Assembly (NCBI RefSeq): GCF_900106535.1
Contig: NZ_FNOH01000010.1
Coordinates: 248,001 to 312,000, forward strand
Direction of reading: 5' to 3'
DNA length: 64,000 nucleotides
Source: Myxococcus xanthus
GTDB taxonomy: Bacteria > Myxococcota > Myxococcia > Myxococcales > Myxococcaceae
Position numbers and translations under genes: made by a program. Positions 38,152 to 45,745 of the stretch are shown here, piece by piece. The notes under the pieces were generated by a model. It had not been told where the DNA came from. It made no database searches and saw only the letters and a program-made list of their open reading frames with translations. Every line of letters starts with the position of its first letter. Positions within the stretch are counted from its first letter, which is position 1.

Positions 38152-39015
38152 CTAGCGACGTTCCGTGGCGCCGGCGCCCTCCAGCGTGCAGATGGCGTCC
38201 GGGTGCTTGATGCGCAGCAGCAGCGCCTCCAGCACGCGGAACGGGTGGTTCATCCTCGACGCGCCCAGGTACGCCGCCACCATGTCCATGGACACTGCGA
38301 GGTCCATGTTCTCCCGGCCGGTGGACACCACCACGCCGGACTCCCCGCGCAGGCGGTTGGACTGGTAGACGCCGTCCGACGCGAGCTGGCGGATGGTCTC
38401 AATCTCCAGTACGCCCGTCTTCTCGTAGATGCGGTGCAGCTGCGAGTACAGCCGCGGCGAGAGCACGACGGCGTAGGGGCCGAAGTGGCCCTGCTCGTTG
38501 AGCTTGCGCGTGGCCTCGACGATGGCCTGGAAACCGCCACCCGGCGACGTCCAGTCACCCAGCGGCACCGTGAGCCGGCCGTTGGCCGTCATCAGGCCTT
38601 CGTAGCCCAGGCGCGCGTCGCCGTAGAAGATGAGTTCGTCTTCCTGCTGCGCGCACAGCGCGGCGGCGCCTGCGGCGGCCGACACGTCCAGTGGCATGTT
38701 GTGCGTGCGCGCGGCCTCGATGTCGCGCCAGTGCAGCAGGAAGTCCTTGTAGATGATGGGGATGGTCTTGAACTTGCGAGCATCGGTGAAGACCATCGCG
38801 GTCTCCTGCTCGCCGACGATGTCCACGGCGCCGGGTGAAACGCCCTGGAACTCGTCGTAGGGAACCGTCTGCACCCCGGCGCCCAGCGGCCCGTAGATGT
38901 CCAGGATGCGCCGGCCCACCAGCGAACGCCGGGCGACCTGGATGACAGTCTCGTTCAGACGCGCCCACTCCTCTTCGCGGAGCGGGTTCTCGGCATGTCC
39001 AAGGAAGTCAGGCAT
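38152..39015 (-). CDS. encA: Encapsulin shell protein
   Basis: HK97-fold protein that builds the encapsulin nanocompartment for iron storage. 287 residues from ATG at 39015, starting MPDFLGHAENPLREEEWARL. From memory the sequence matches M. xanthus EncA. REEEWARLNETVIQVARRSLVGRRIL is the N-terminal helix region that receives cargo peptides, and DIYGPLGAGVQTVPYDEF is typical of family 1 encapsulins. An ATG seven codons upstream is possible but not needed; GGAG lies ten bases before 39015. The cargo gene encB is 46 bases upstream. Confidence 0.97.
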   Translation of the reverse strand: MPDFLGHAENPLREEEWARLNETVIQVARRSLVGRRILDIYGPLGAGVQTVPYDEFQGVSPGAVDIVGEQETAMVFTDARKFKTIPIIYKDFLLHWRDIEAARTHNMPLDVSAAAGAAALCAQQEDELIFYGDARLGYEGLMTANGRLTVPLGDWTSPGGGFQAIVEATRKLNEQGHFGPYAVVLSPRLYSQLHRIYEKTGVLEIETIRQLASDGVYQSNRLRGESGVVVSTGRENMDLAVSMDMVAAYLGASRMNHPFRVLEALLLRIKHPDAICTLEGAGATERR

Positions 39016-39061
39016 GAAATGTGGCTCCAGAGGCATCGACTAGAGAAGGGGGAAGAATGCT

Positions 39062-39538
39062 TCAGCGACCGCTGCCGGAACCACCGCCACCCCGGCGCAG
39101 TGAACCCACGGTGAGCGGGTGCGACTCCACGGCGGGCGGCGGCGCGGGCAGGCCGTACAGCAGCCGCTGGGGCGGCAGGGACGTTGGCGGCTCGGAGGGG
39201 AGCCGGCCGTTGCGGCCGTTGACGGAGAACGCCGGGCCGTCCGGTGTGGGCACATGGACGGTGGCGGGGGCAGGGGCCTCGGCGGCCTGGAAATGACCGG
39301 GGACGAAGGGCTTGGCGAAGTGGTCGTTCTGACCACTGTCCAACATGCGAAGCATGTGGACGGCCTCGGAGACGTGCTCCTTCTCCTCGGCGGCCAGGTG
39401 CTGGAAGAACGCGCGGACCTCGGGGTTCGAGGAGGCACGAGCGTAGGCTTCGTACTCGTTGATGGTCTCCAGCTCACGTGCCAGCACGAGGCGGATGCGC
39501 GCCACGTCGTCCAAGTCACTGTCGGGAGGGCCGGCCAT
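39062..39538 (-). CDS. encB: Encapsulin cargo protein, ferritin-like
   Basis: 158 residues. Residues 1-75 are a helical ferritin-like segment with metal ligands Glu in RELETINEYE and E-x2-H in EEKEH (52-55). It probably dimerises to complete a ferroxidase site. A Pro/Ala-rich linker follows, then LTVGSLRR at 142-149, the known encapsulin targeting peptide, and a Gly/Ser tail. The ATG at 39538 has AAGGGT upstream; a TTG six codons earlier is in frame. Upstream of encA on the same strand, so cargo and shell are co-expressed. Confidence 0.95.
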   Translation of the reverse strand: MAGPPDSDLDDVARIRLVLARELETINEYEAYARASSNPEVRAFFQHLAAEEKEHVSEAVHMLRMLDSGQNDHFAKPFVPGHFQAAEAPAPATVHVPTPDGPAFSVNGRNGRLPSEPPTSLPPQRLLYGLPAPPPAVESHPLTVGSLRRGGGGSGSGR

Positions 39539-39643
39539 TGGAATGGACCCTTGCAATCCAGGGGGTTCGGCGTCAAGCGAAACAGGGGGACGGGGTTTCG
39601 AGCTTCATGACACCGAACGGCCCGCGTAGAGTCCGCCGCTCTC

Positions 39644-41341
39644 GTGACCACGTCTTCGCCCGAGTCTCCGCCCCCGCCGATTGCGCCGGTTGCGCCTCCT
39701 CGTCCCGAGCGCTCTGGAGGTGGCGCCGCGCTGGTCGCGGCCGGCATCCTTGCTTCCCGGCTGATGGGCCTGGTGCGCGAGCGCGTCTTCGCCCACTACC
39801 TGGGTAATACGGAGGTCGCGGCCGTCTTCAAGGCGGCGCTGCGCATTCCCAACTTCCTGCAGAACCTGTTCGGCGAGGGCGTCCTCTCCGGCTCGTTCAT
39901 TCCCGTCTACGCGCAGCTCTTGGGCCGCAAGGACACGGAGACGGCGGACCGGGTCGCGGGCGCCGTCTTCGGCATCCTGTCCCTGGTCACGGCGGTGGTG
40001 GTGGCGCTGGGCATGGTGTTCACCCCGCTGCTGGTGGATGCCATCGCGCCCGGTTTCCAGGGACAGGAGCGGGAGCTGGCCGTCCACCTGGTGCGCATCC
40101 TCTTCCCCGGCACAGGCATGCTGGTGCTGAGCGCCTGGTGCCTGGGCATCCTCAACAGCCACCGGCGCTTCCTCCTTTCGTACCTGGCGCCCGTCGTCTG
40201 GAACCTGGTCATCATCGCCGCGTTGGTGGCCGCGGGAGGCCGCTACGAGGAAGAGGCGTTGGTTTCGGTGCTGGCCTACGCCGTGGTGCTGGGCAGCTTC
40301 CTCCAGTTCGCGGTGCAGGTGCCCTCCGTCCTCAAGTTGATGGGCCGCTTCCGCCCGACGCTGTCGCTGGCGGCGGAGCCGGTGCGGCAGGTGTTGAAGA
40401 ACTTCGGGCCGGTCGTGCTGGGGCGCGGCGTGGTCCAGTTCAGCGCGTGGGTGGACACGGCCTTCGCGTCACTCATCTCCAATCGCGCGCTGTCCTCGCT
40501 GCTCTACGCGCAGACCATCTACCTCATCCCGGTGAGCCTCTTTGGGATGGCGGTGTCCGCGGCGGAGTTGCCGGAGATGTCGCGCGCCACGGGGGAGGGC
40601 GCGGACGTGGCCGCCAGGTTGCGCCAACGCATCGACGGAGGCGCACGCCGCATCTGCTTCTGGGTCGTCCCGTCGGCGGCGGCCTTCCTCTTCCTGGGGG
40701 ACATGGTGGCGGCGGCGTTGCTGCAGACAGGGCGCTTCGATGCGGCGGACTCGCGCTACCTCTGGTACCTGCTGATGGGGGCGGCGCTGGGATTGGTGGC
40801 CTCCACGGTGGGGCGTCTCTATGCCTCCGCCTTCTATGCGCTGAAGGATCCGAAGACGCCGCTGCGCTTCGCGGTGGTGCGCGTGCTGGTGGGTACCCTG
40901 GGCGCATGGGTGCTGGGCCTGTGGCTGCCGGGATGGCTGGGGGTGCCGCAGCACCTGGGCGCGTTGGGCCTCACCCTGGCCAGCGGCCTGGTGGCCTGGC
41001 TGGAGGCGGGACTGCTGCGCCGCAAGCTGGTGAAGCAGCTCGGGCCGGTCGGCGTCCCGTCTGGACTGCTGCCTCGCTTGTGGGGCGCCGCGGTGGTGGC
41101 TGGATTGGTGGCGGTGGGCATCAAGGTGGGCCTCACCTCGCTGCTCGGGCCGATGCCCGGTGTGTCGGCGGAGTGGGGGGGGGGCTTCCTGATGCCGCCG
41201 CGCCTGCACCCCGTTCTGGGCTTCGCGGCGGTGGCGCTCCCGTTCGGTGCTGTTTATTTCGGGATGTCAGCGGCCTTGGGCATCCCAGAGGCGGGAACGG
41301 TGTTGCGCAAGGTGGGGCGGAAGCTGCGTCTGGTGCGCTAA
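39644..41341 (+). CDS. murJ: Lipid II flippase MurJ (MviN family)
   Basis: Polytopic inner-membrane MOP-superfamily protein that flips lipid II for peptidoglycan synthesis. 565 residues with about 14 membrane segments. ASRLMGLVRERVFAHYLGNTEVAAVFKAALRIPNFLQNLFGEGVLSGSFIPVY is the conserved first third, including Arg residues of the central cavity. GTG start at 39644, divergent from encB. Codons near residue 512 read TGG GGG GGG GGC, a run of ten G at 41175-41184. Confidence 0.94.
   Translation: MTTSSPESPPPPIAPVAPPRPERSGGGAALVAAGILASRLMGLVRERVFAHYLGNTEVAAVFKAALRIPNFLQNLFGEGVLSGSFIPVYAQLLGRKDTETADRVAGAVFGILSLVTAVVVALGMVFTPLLVDAIAPGFQGQERELAVHLVRILFPGTGMLVLSAWCLGILNSHRRFLLSYLAPVVWNLVIIAALVAAGGRYEEEALVSVLAYAVVLGSFLQFAVQVPSVLKLMGRFRPTLSLAAEPVRQVLKNFGPVVLGRGVVQFSAWVDTAFASLISNRALSSLLYAQTIYLIPVSLFGMAVSAAELPEMSRATGEGADVAARLRQRIDGGARRICFWVVPSAAAFLFLGDMVAAALLQTGRFDAADSRYLWYLLMGAALGLVASTVGRLYASAFYALKDPKTPLRFAVVRVLVGTLGAWVLGLWLPGWLGVPQHLGALGLTLASGLVAWLEAGLLRRKLVKQLGPVGVPSGLLPRLWGAAVVAGLVAVGIKVGLTSLLGPMPGVSAEWGGGFLMPPRLHPVLGFAAVALPFGAVYFGMSAALGIPEAGTVLRKVGRKLRLVR
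41175..41184 (+). repeat. G10 homopolymer inside murJ
   Basis: Ten consecutive G near the 3' end of murJ (W-G-G-G). It is the longest mononucleotide run I noticed, and a slippage of one would shift the last 53 codons. Confidence 0.9.
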
Positions 41342-41577
41342 CCACCTGGGATTGCTTGGCTCCCTGCCTGGTAAACGGCCGCTATTTGGTGTTGCAAGCA
41401 TCGGGTCCGGGATGCTCTGACGGGGTGCCTCCGTTATGGTCGGAGCGTTGGCGTCAACGGCATGTGCGTCATCTGGCTTCCTCCGGACATGGCGCGCGTG
41501 TAGAGTGCGCCGCCTTTTTCACCGGGGCCCGGCTTCTCGGGAAGCCAGGGTCGAATTCGCTTCAGGAAGGTCTCGCA

Positions 41578-43554
41578 GTGAGCGACGAGAAGAACGGTTC
41601 CAATTCTGGCGGGATGGGTCCCAAGAAGCCGAAGGCCACCTTCGGTGACGTGATGCTCGGCATCCCTTCCGGGGGAGCTCGCAGCGAGGGCGGTCGGGGC
41701 GAACAGCGTGGCGGTGGCCGAGGAGGCGAGCGCAGCGGCGGTGGCCGTGGTGAGCGCGAGGCCCAGCCGCGTCCGGCGGGTGGTTCGCCGCGCGACGAGC
41801 GGGGGCCCCGTGGCGGGGGCGAGCGCCGTGGCGGAGGCGACCGTCGTCCGTCGGGTCCCATGGTCGTCGTGAAGCGGGCGTCGGGTGCCATCGAGACGCG
41901 CGGCCCGGTGGGGGATGCTCCCGCCGAGGCGACCGCGACGGCCGAGGAGACGACCGCCGCCGCCGAATCCTCCGCCGCGACGCCGGCCCCCACGCCGCGT
42001 CCGGTCATTCCGACGCCGGCGCCGACCAGCGCGCTGTATGAGGAAGTTCCCGAGGCCCAGTCCTTCGCCGAGATGTTCGAGGCTCAGGCGAAGGAGGGGG
42101 GGACGCCCAGCCGCAAGGGCCTGCGCGTGGGCGAGAAGGTCCGTGGCACCATCTTCCAGCTCGGCGCGGACACCGCGTTCGTGTCCGTGGAAGGCGCGGC
42201 CAAGAGCGAGGCGATGATCGAGCTTCGCGAGCTGAAGGACGACGAGGGCATCCTGCGCTTCGGCGTGGGTGACACCATCGACGCGCACGTGGTGGAGGTG
42301 GGGGCCAAGGGCATCCTGCTCAGCCGCGCGCTGGCCAAGGGCAGCGCGAACCTGGCCCTGCTGGCCGAGGCCCGCGCTTCCGGCATGCCCGTCGAAGGCC
42401 TGGTGCTGAGCGTGAACAAGGGCGGTGTGGAGGTCGCCATCGGTGACATCCGCGCGTTCTGCCCCATCAGCCAGTTGGACCTGCGCTACGTGGAGAAGCC
42501 GGACCAGTTCATCGGTGAGAAGCTCCAGTTCCGCGTGAGCGAGGTCCGCGAGCGCAACGTGGTGCTGTCGCGCCGCTCGCTGCTGGAGGACGAGCAGCGG
42601 CAGCTGGCCGCGGAGACGCGCAAGAACCTGGCCCAGGGCAAGATCGTCAAGGGCAAGGTCACCGGCGTGCGCGACTTCGGCGTGTTCGTGGACCTGGGCG
42701 GCGTGGAGGGAATGATTCCCGTCTCCGAGCTCTCGTACACCCGCGTCGGCCACCCGAGCGACGTGGTGAAGGTCGGCGATGACGTTGAGGTCGAGATCCT
42801 CCGCATGGAGGCCGGCCAGCCCAACTCGCCGGACAAGTCCAAGCAGAAGGAGCGCATCACGCTGTCCATGCGCTCGCGCCAGGAGGATCCGTTCCAGAAG
42901 GCGCTGTCCGAAATCAAGGAAGGCGACCGCCTCCAGGGCAAGGTCGTCCGCCTGCAGCAGTTCGGCGCCTTCGTGGAGCTGCGTCCGGGCGTGGACGGTC
43001 TGGTCCACATCTCCGCGCTCAGCGACCGCCGCATCGCACACCCGCGCGACGTGGTGAAGGAAGGGGAGACCATCTGGGTGTCGGTGGAGAAGATCGACAC
43101 GCAGGAGAAGCGCATCGGCCTGCGTCGCATCTCCGAGGAAGAGGCGCAGCGTCCTCCCGAGGAGCGCACGGCGCCCGCCGCTGAAGCCGCCGCTCCGGCG
43201 CAGCCCGCCACGCCCCGTCCCAAGGTGGGCCAGGTCGTCGTGGGCAAGGTGGACCGCATCGAGCCCTACGGCGTGTTCCTCGCGTTCCCGGGCGGCAAGG
43301 GCTTGCTGCCCGCGAGCGAGACGGGCACCGAGCGTGGCACCGACCTGCGCAAGCACTACTCGCTGGGCCAGGAGGTGAAGGTGGCCATCCTGGACATCGA
43401 CGCGTCCGGGAAGATCCGCCTGTCCGTCACCGCCGCCATCCGCGCGGAGGAGCGCGCCGAGGTGGAGGCCTGGCAGAAGACGCAGCAGCCGCAGGGCGCG
43501 GGCAAGAAGGGCTTCGGCACCTTCGCGGATCTGCTCAGCAAGGCGCGCAAGTAA
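41578..43554 (+). CDS. S1 RNA-binding domain protein (ribosomal protein S1-like)
   Basis: 658 residues from GTG at 41578, with AGGAAGG upstream; further in-frame sequence upstream is a murJ shadow. Residues 25-90 are an Arg/Gly-rich segment, then an Ala/Thr/Pro linker. Five S1 repeats follow, starting near VGEKVRGTIFQL (190), EGLVLSVNKGGVEV (270), GKIVKGKVTGVRDFGVFVDL (355), EGDRLQGKVVRLQQFGAFVEL (450) and VGQVVVGKVDRIEPYGVFLAF (550). The RGG-like N-terminus is unlike E. coli S1, so this may be a second S1-type protein acting in RNA binding rather than the ribosomal copy. Confidence 0.85.
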   Translation: MSDEKNGSNSGGMGPKKPKATFGDVMLGIPSGGARSEGGRGEQRGGGRGGERSGGGRGEREAQPRPAGGSPRDERGPRGGGERRGGGDRRPSGPMVVVKRASGAIETRGPVGDAPAEATATAEETTAAAESSAATPAPTPRPVIPTPAPTSALYEEVPEAQSFAEMFEAQAKEGGTPSRKGLRVGEKVRGTIFQLGADTAFVSVEGAAKSEAMIELRELKDDEGILRFGVGDTIDAHVVEVGAKGILLSRALAKGSANLALLAEARASGMPVEGLVLSVNKGGVEVAIGDIRAFCPISQLDLRYVEKPDQFIGEKLQFRVSEVRERNVVLSRRSLLEDEQRQLAAETRKNLAQGKIVKGKVTGVRDFGVFVDLGGVEGMIPVSELSYTRVGHPSDVVKVGDDVEVEILRMEAGQPNSPDKSKQKERITLSMRSRQEDPFQKALSEIKEGDRLQGKVVRLQQFGAFVELRPGVDGLVHISALSDRRIAHPRDVVKEGETIWVSVEKIDTQEKRIGLRRISEEEAQRPPEERTAPAAEAAAPAQPATPRPKVGQVVVGKVDRIEPYGVFLAFPGGKGLLPASETGTERGTDLRKHYSLGQEVKVAILDIDASGKIRLSVTAAIRAEERAEVEAWQKTQQPQGAGKKGFGTFADLLSKARK

Positions 43555-43562
43555 TTCCCTGT

Positions 43563-43600
43563 CTCCAGCGCTGATTTCGTTGATGTGGTCAGCGCTGGAG
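43563..43600 (+). terminator. 12-bp perfect hairpin after the S1 gene
   Basis: CTCCAGCGCTGA (43563-43574) and TCAGCGCTGGAG (43589-43600) with a 14-base loop, eight bases past the stop. Followed by AAAGG, not T, so termination may need Rho or the stem may act in RNA processing. Confidence 0.5.
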
Positions 43601-43607
43601 AAAGGTG

Positions 43608-43636
43608 TTGACGGTCCAGGCGAGGGACGGTACTTA
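43608..43636 (+). promoter_or_regulatory. Promoter of the tRNA-fMet cluster
   Basis: TTGACG (43608-43613), 17-base spacer, TACTTA (43631-43636), 19 bases before the first tRNA base. Confidence 0.6.
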
Positions 43637-43655
43637 CCGCCTCGCCTCTCTCTGC

Positions 43656-43730
<75 letters not shown>

Positions 43731-43796
43731 TCGTTGTTTTTCGAAGTCTGATTGGAATCGCAGTCAGGTTTCGAGTAGTTGAGTCTCAAGACATGT

Positions 43797-43871
<75 letters not shown>

Positions 43872-43905
43872 TCGTTGCACGTTGAATCGCTGAACCCAAA
43901 CATGA

Positions 43906-43980
<75 letters not shown>

Positions 43981-43985
43981 TCAGG

Positions 43986-44028
43986 TCGGCCCGGTCATTC
44001 TCATGGAATGGCCGGGCCGATTTCTTTT
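43986..44028 (+). terminator. Rho-independent terminator of the tRNA cluster
   Basis: A stem of TCGGCCCGG-TCATTC against GAATGG-CCGGGCCGA with a short loop and one bulge, followed by TTTCTTTT. Confidence 0.85.
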
Positions 44029-44198
44029 GCGCGTCTCGACGCGGCGACTGTCCTCCGGCACGGCTGCCCATCGTCCGGCCGAGCGCGTTGTGTTCGCTGG
44101 TGAAGGCGTACCCGGCACCACGGTCCATCTTCCTCATAGGGGATTGCCCCCACCGGTGATGCGCGGCTCACGCCGCCGACAACGACGAGGAGGAGTCC

Positions 44199-45143
44199 AT
44201 GGACGCCGACATCACGCATGTCCTGCTGGTCGGAGGTACGGGGCGTTTTGGCGGCAGGTTGGCGTCGGCGCTGCTGGCGCGTCCCGGCATCCACTTGCAT
44301 GTGTTGGTACGTCCGGGCACGCGCAGCGACGCGCTGGTGCGTCTGGCGGAGCATGGGGTGACGTTGGTGAGCGGGACGCTGGATGACATGCGCTCGCTCG
44401 ATTCGGCCTTGGAGGGCGTGGATGCGGTGGTCTCCGCCGTGAGCGGACCACCCGAGGTGCAAGTGGCAGGGCAACTCCGGTTGCTGGACTCCGCGCGGCG
44501 GCATGGCGTCATCCGCTTCATCCCTTCGGACTACTCGCTGGACTACACCGACGCGGACGCGGGTGACGCCTTCATGGATGCGCACCGCCGTGTCGCGGAC
44601 GCCGTGGTGAAGAGCGGCGTGCCGCACTCCTTCGTCCTCTGCGGCGCGTTCATGGAGACGGCGCTGTCGCCGCAGGCGCAGGTGTTCGACTTTGAGCGCG
44701 GCGTTGTCTCGTACTGGGGCACGGGGGACGAGCCCTTCGACGTCACCGCGATGGCGGATGCGGCGCGTTGGGTGGCGGAGGTGGTGGTGGATCCTCACGC
44801 CGCGGGCCGGCGGCTGGAGTTCGTGGGGGACGTGGCGACGGTGAATGACGTGGCCGCCCTGTACGAAGCGCTGACCGGTCAGCGCCTGCGCCGCCTGTGC
44901 AGGGGGAGTGTGGAGGACCTTCGCCGGCAGCTCGTGCGCGCACGGCCCGAAGGCGTGTCCGTTCAGGTGTCTTCAGCGGAGCTGAGTCTGCTCTCGCAGC
45001 TTGCGGGGAAGGGGAGACTGCGCGAACCGGCAAATGCCGAGTACCCGCGGCTCCGGCCCATGACGCTGCGCGACTTCCTTGAAGCACGGTGGATGGTGTC
45101 GACATCCGCGCGGGCGACGTTGCCACTCGCTTCACAGCCGTAG
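44199..45143 (+). CDS. NmrA-like NAD(P)-binding reductase
   Basis: 314 residues of the atypical short-chain dehydrogenase (NmrA/isoflavone-reductase-like) group. HVLLVGGTGRFGGRLASALL near 7 is the dinucleotide loop, VLVRPGTRSDALVRL decides the cofactor (Arg favours NADP), and RFIPSDYSLDYTDADAG follows. The catalytic Lys of typical isoflavone reductases is not evident, so it may be an enzyme or a redox sensor. Strong GGAGGAG ribosome site. Confidence 0.78.
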   Translation: MDADITHVLLVGGTGRFGGRLASALLARPGIHLHVLVRPGTRSDALVRLAEHGVTLVSGTLDDMRSLDSALEGVDAVVSAVSGPPEVQVAGQLRLLDSARRHGVIRFIPSDYSLDYTDADAGDAFMDAHRRVADAVVKSGVPHSFVLCGAFMETALSPQAQVFDFERGVVSYWGTGDEPFDVTAMADAARWVAEVVVDPHAAGRRLEFVGDVATVNDVAALYEALTGQRLRRLCRGSVEDLRRQLVRARPEGVSVQVSSAELSLLSQLAGKGRLREPANAEYPRLRPMTLRDFLEARWMVSTSARATLPLASQP

Positions 45144-45172
45144 CCCGCGAGCATCGCGGACACTCGGTGGAG

Positions 45173-45520
45173 TCAGCGCGTCTCGGTGGCGGTGCGCTGC
45201 GGGCTCGGGTCGCACGCCAGCAGGGCGCACTGCGTCGCGGGCGCGCACTGATCATCACAGCAGCGCAGATGTCCCCAGGGGCAGCCACGGGATGTGGCCG
45301 TGCTGTTTTTCTCCTCGGAGGCGGATTGCGTCGCGCTGCCTGAGTCCTTCGCACCTCCGTTGCCGCGCGACATGGACTCAGGTGTCGCTTTACCCGGGTC
45401 CATGGTGGCTTCGGCACGCGGGAACGGGCGTTCCGCGGTGCCCAGACACCCAGTCGCGCCAAGCACAAGTGCCCAGAACACCACTCCCCAGGGCCCTGCG
45501 CGTCCATAACCCGTGCTCAT
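45173..45520 (-). CDS. Small Cys-rich lipoprotein
   Basis: 115 residues. An N-terminal signal (GVVFWALVLGATGC) ends in a lipobox with Cys 25. A charged Ser/Gly linker follows, and a C-terminal stretch CPWGHLRCCDDQCAPATQC plus LLAC gives six cysteines, probably disulfide-bonded. GGGGAG is just before the ATG. Convergent with the NmrA-like gene, divergent from the M36 protease. No family recognised. Confidence 0.65.
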   Translation of the reverse strand: MSTGYGRAGPWGVVFWALVLGATGCLGTAERPFPRAEATMDPGKATPESMSRGNGGAKDSGSATQSASEEKNSTATSRGCPWGHLRCCDDQCAPATQCALLACDPSPQRTATETR

Positions 45521-45632
45521 GGCTCCCCCATGTTCGACGCAACCTGCCGTAATTGCGGAATTCTGCGCTCCATTGGAAAAAATGCGGCATGTCGCCTTTT
45601 AACTTACATCCGATCGGGCACTAATCTCTCCG

Positions 45633-45655
45633 CCAGGTGACAATCTGTCACTTGG
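45633..45655. promoter_or_regulatory. Inverted repeat upstream of the M36 protease
   Basis: CCAGGTGACA (45633-45642) and TGTCACTTGG (45646-45655) are complementary except for one base around ATC, 90 bases before the protease start. The short spacer fits a dimeric regulator site. Confidence 0.5.
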
Positions 45656-45745
45656 TCGCCTTCTGACCGTGACTGGGAGTTTCGGCGATGGGGCCGGAAC
45701 CTTGGACCCAGGCTGTAAGGAGGGCGACCACCCCCGCCGTCGTAA

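Noticed and set aside
40138-41577. 480 extra codons in frame upstream of the S1 gene
   Set aside because: Lies inside murJ in another frame, has no conserved content, and a GTG with a strong ribosome site is present at 41578.
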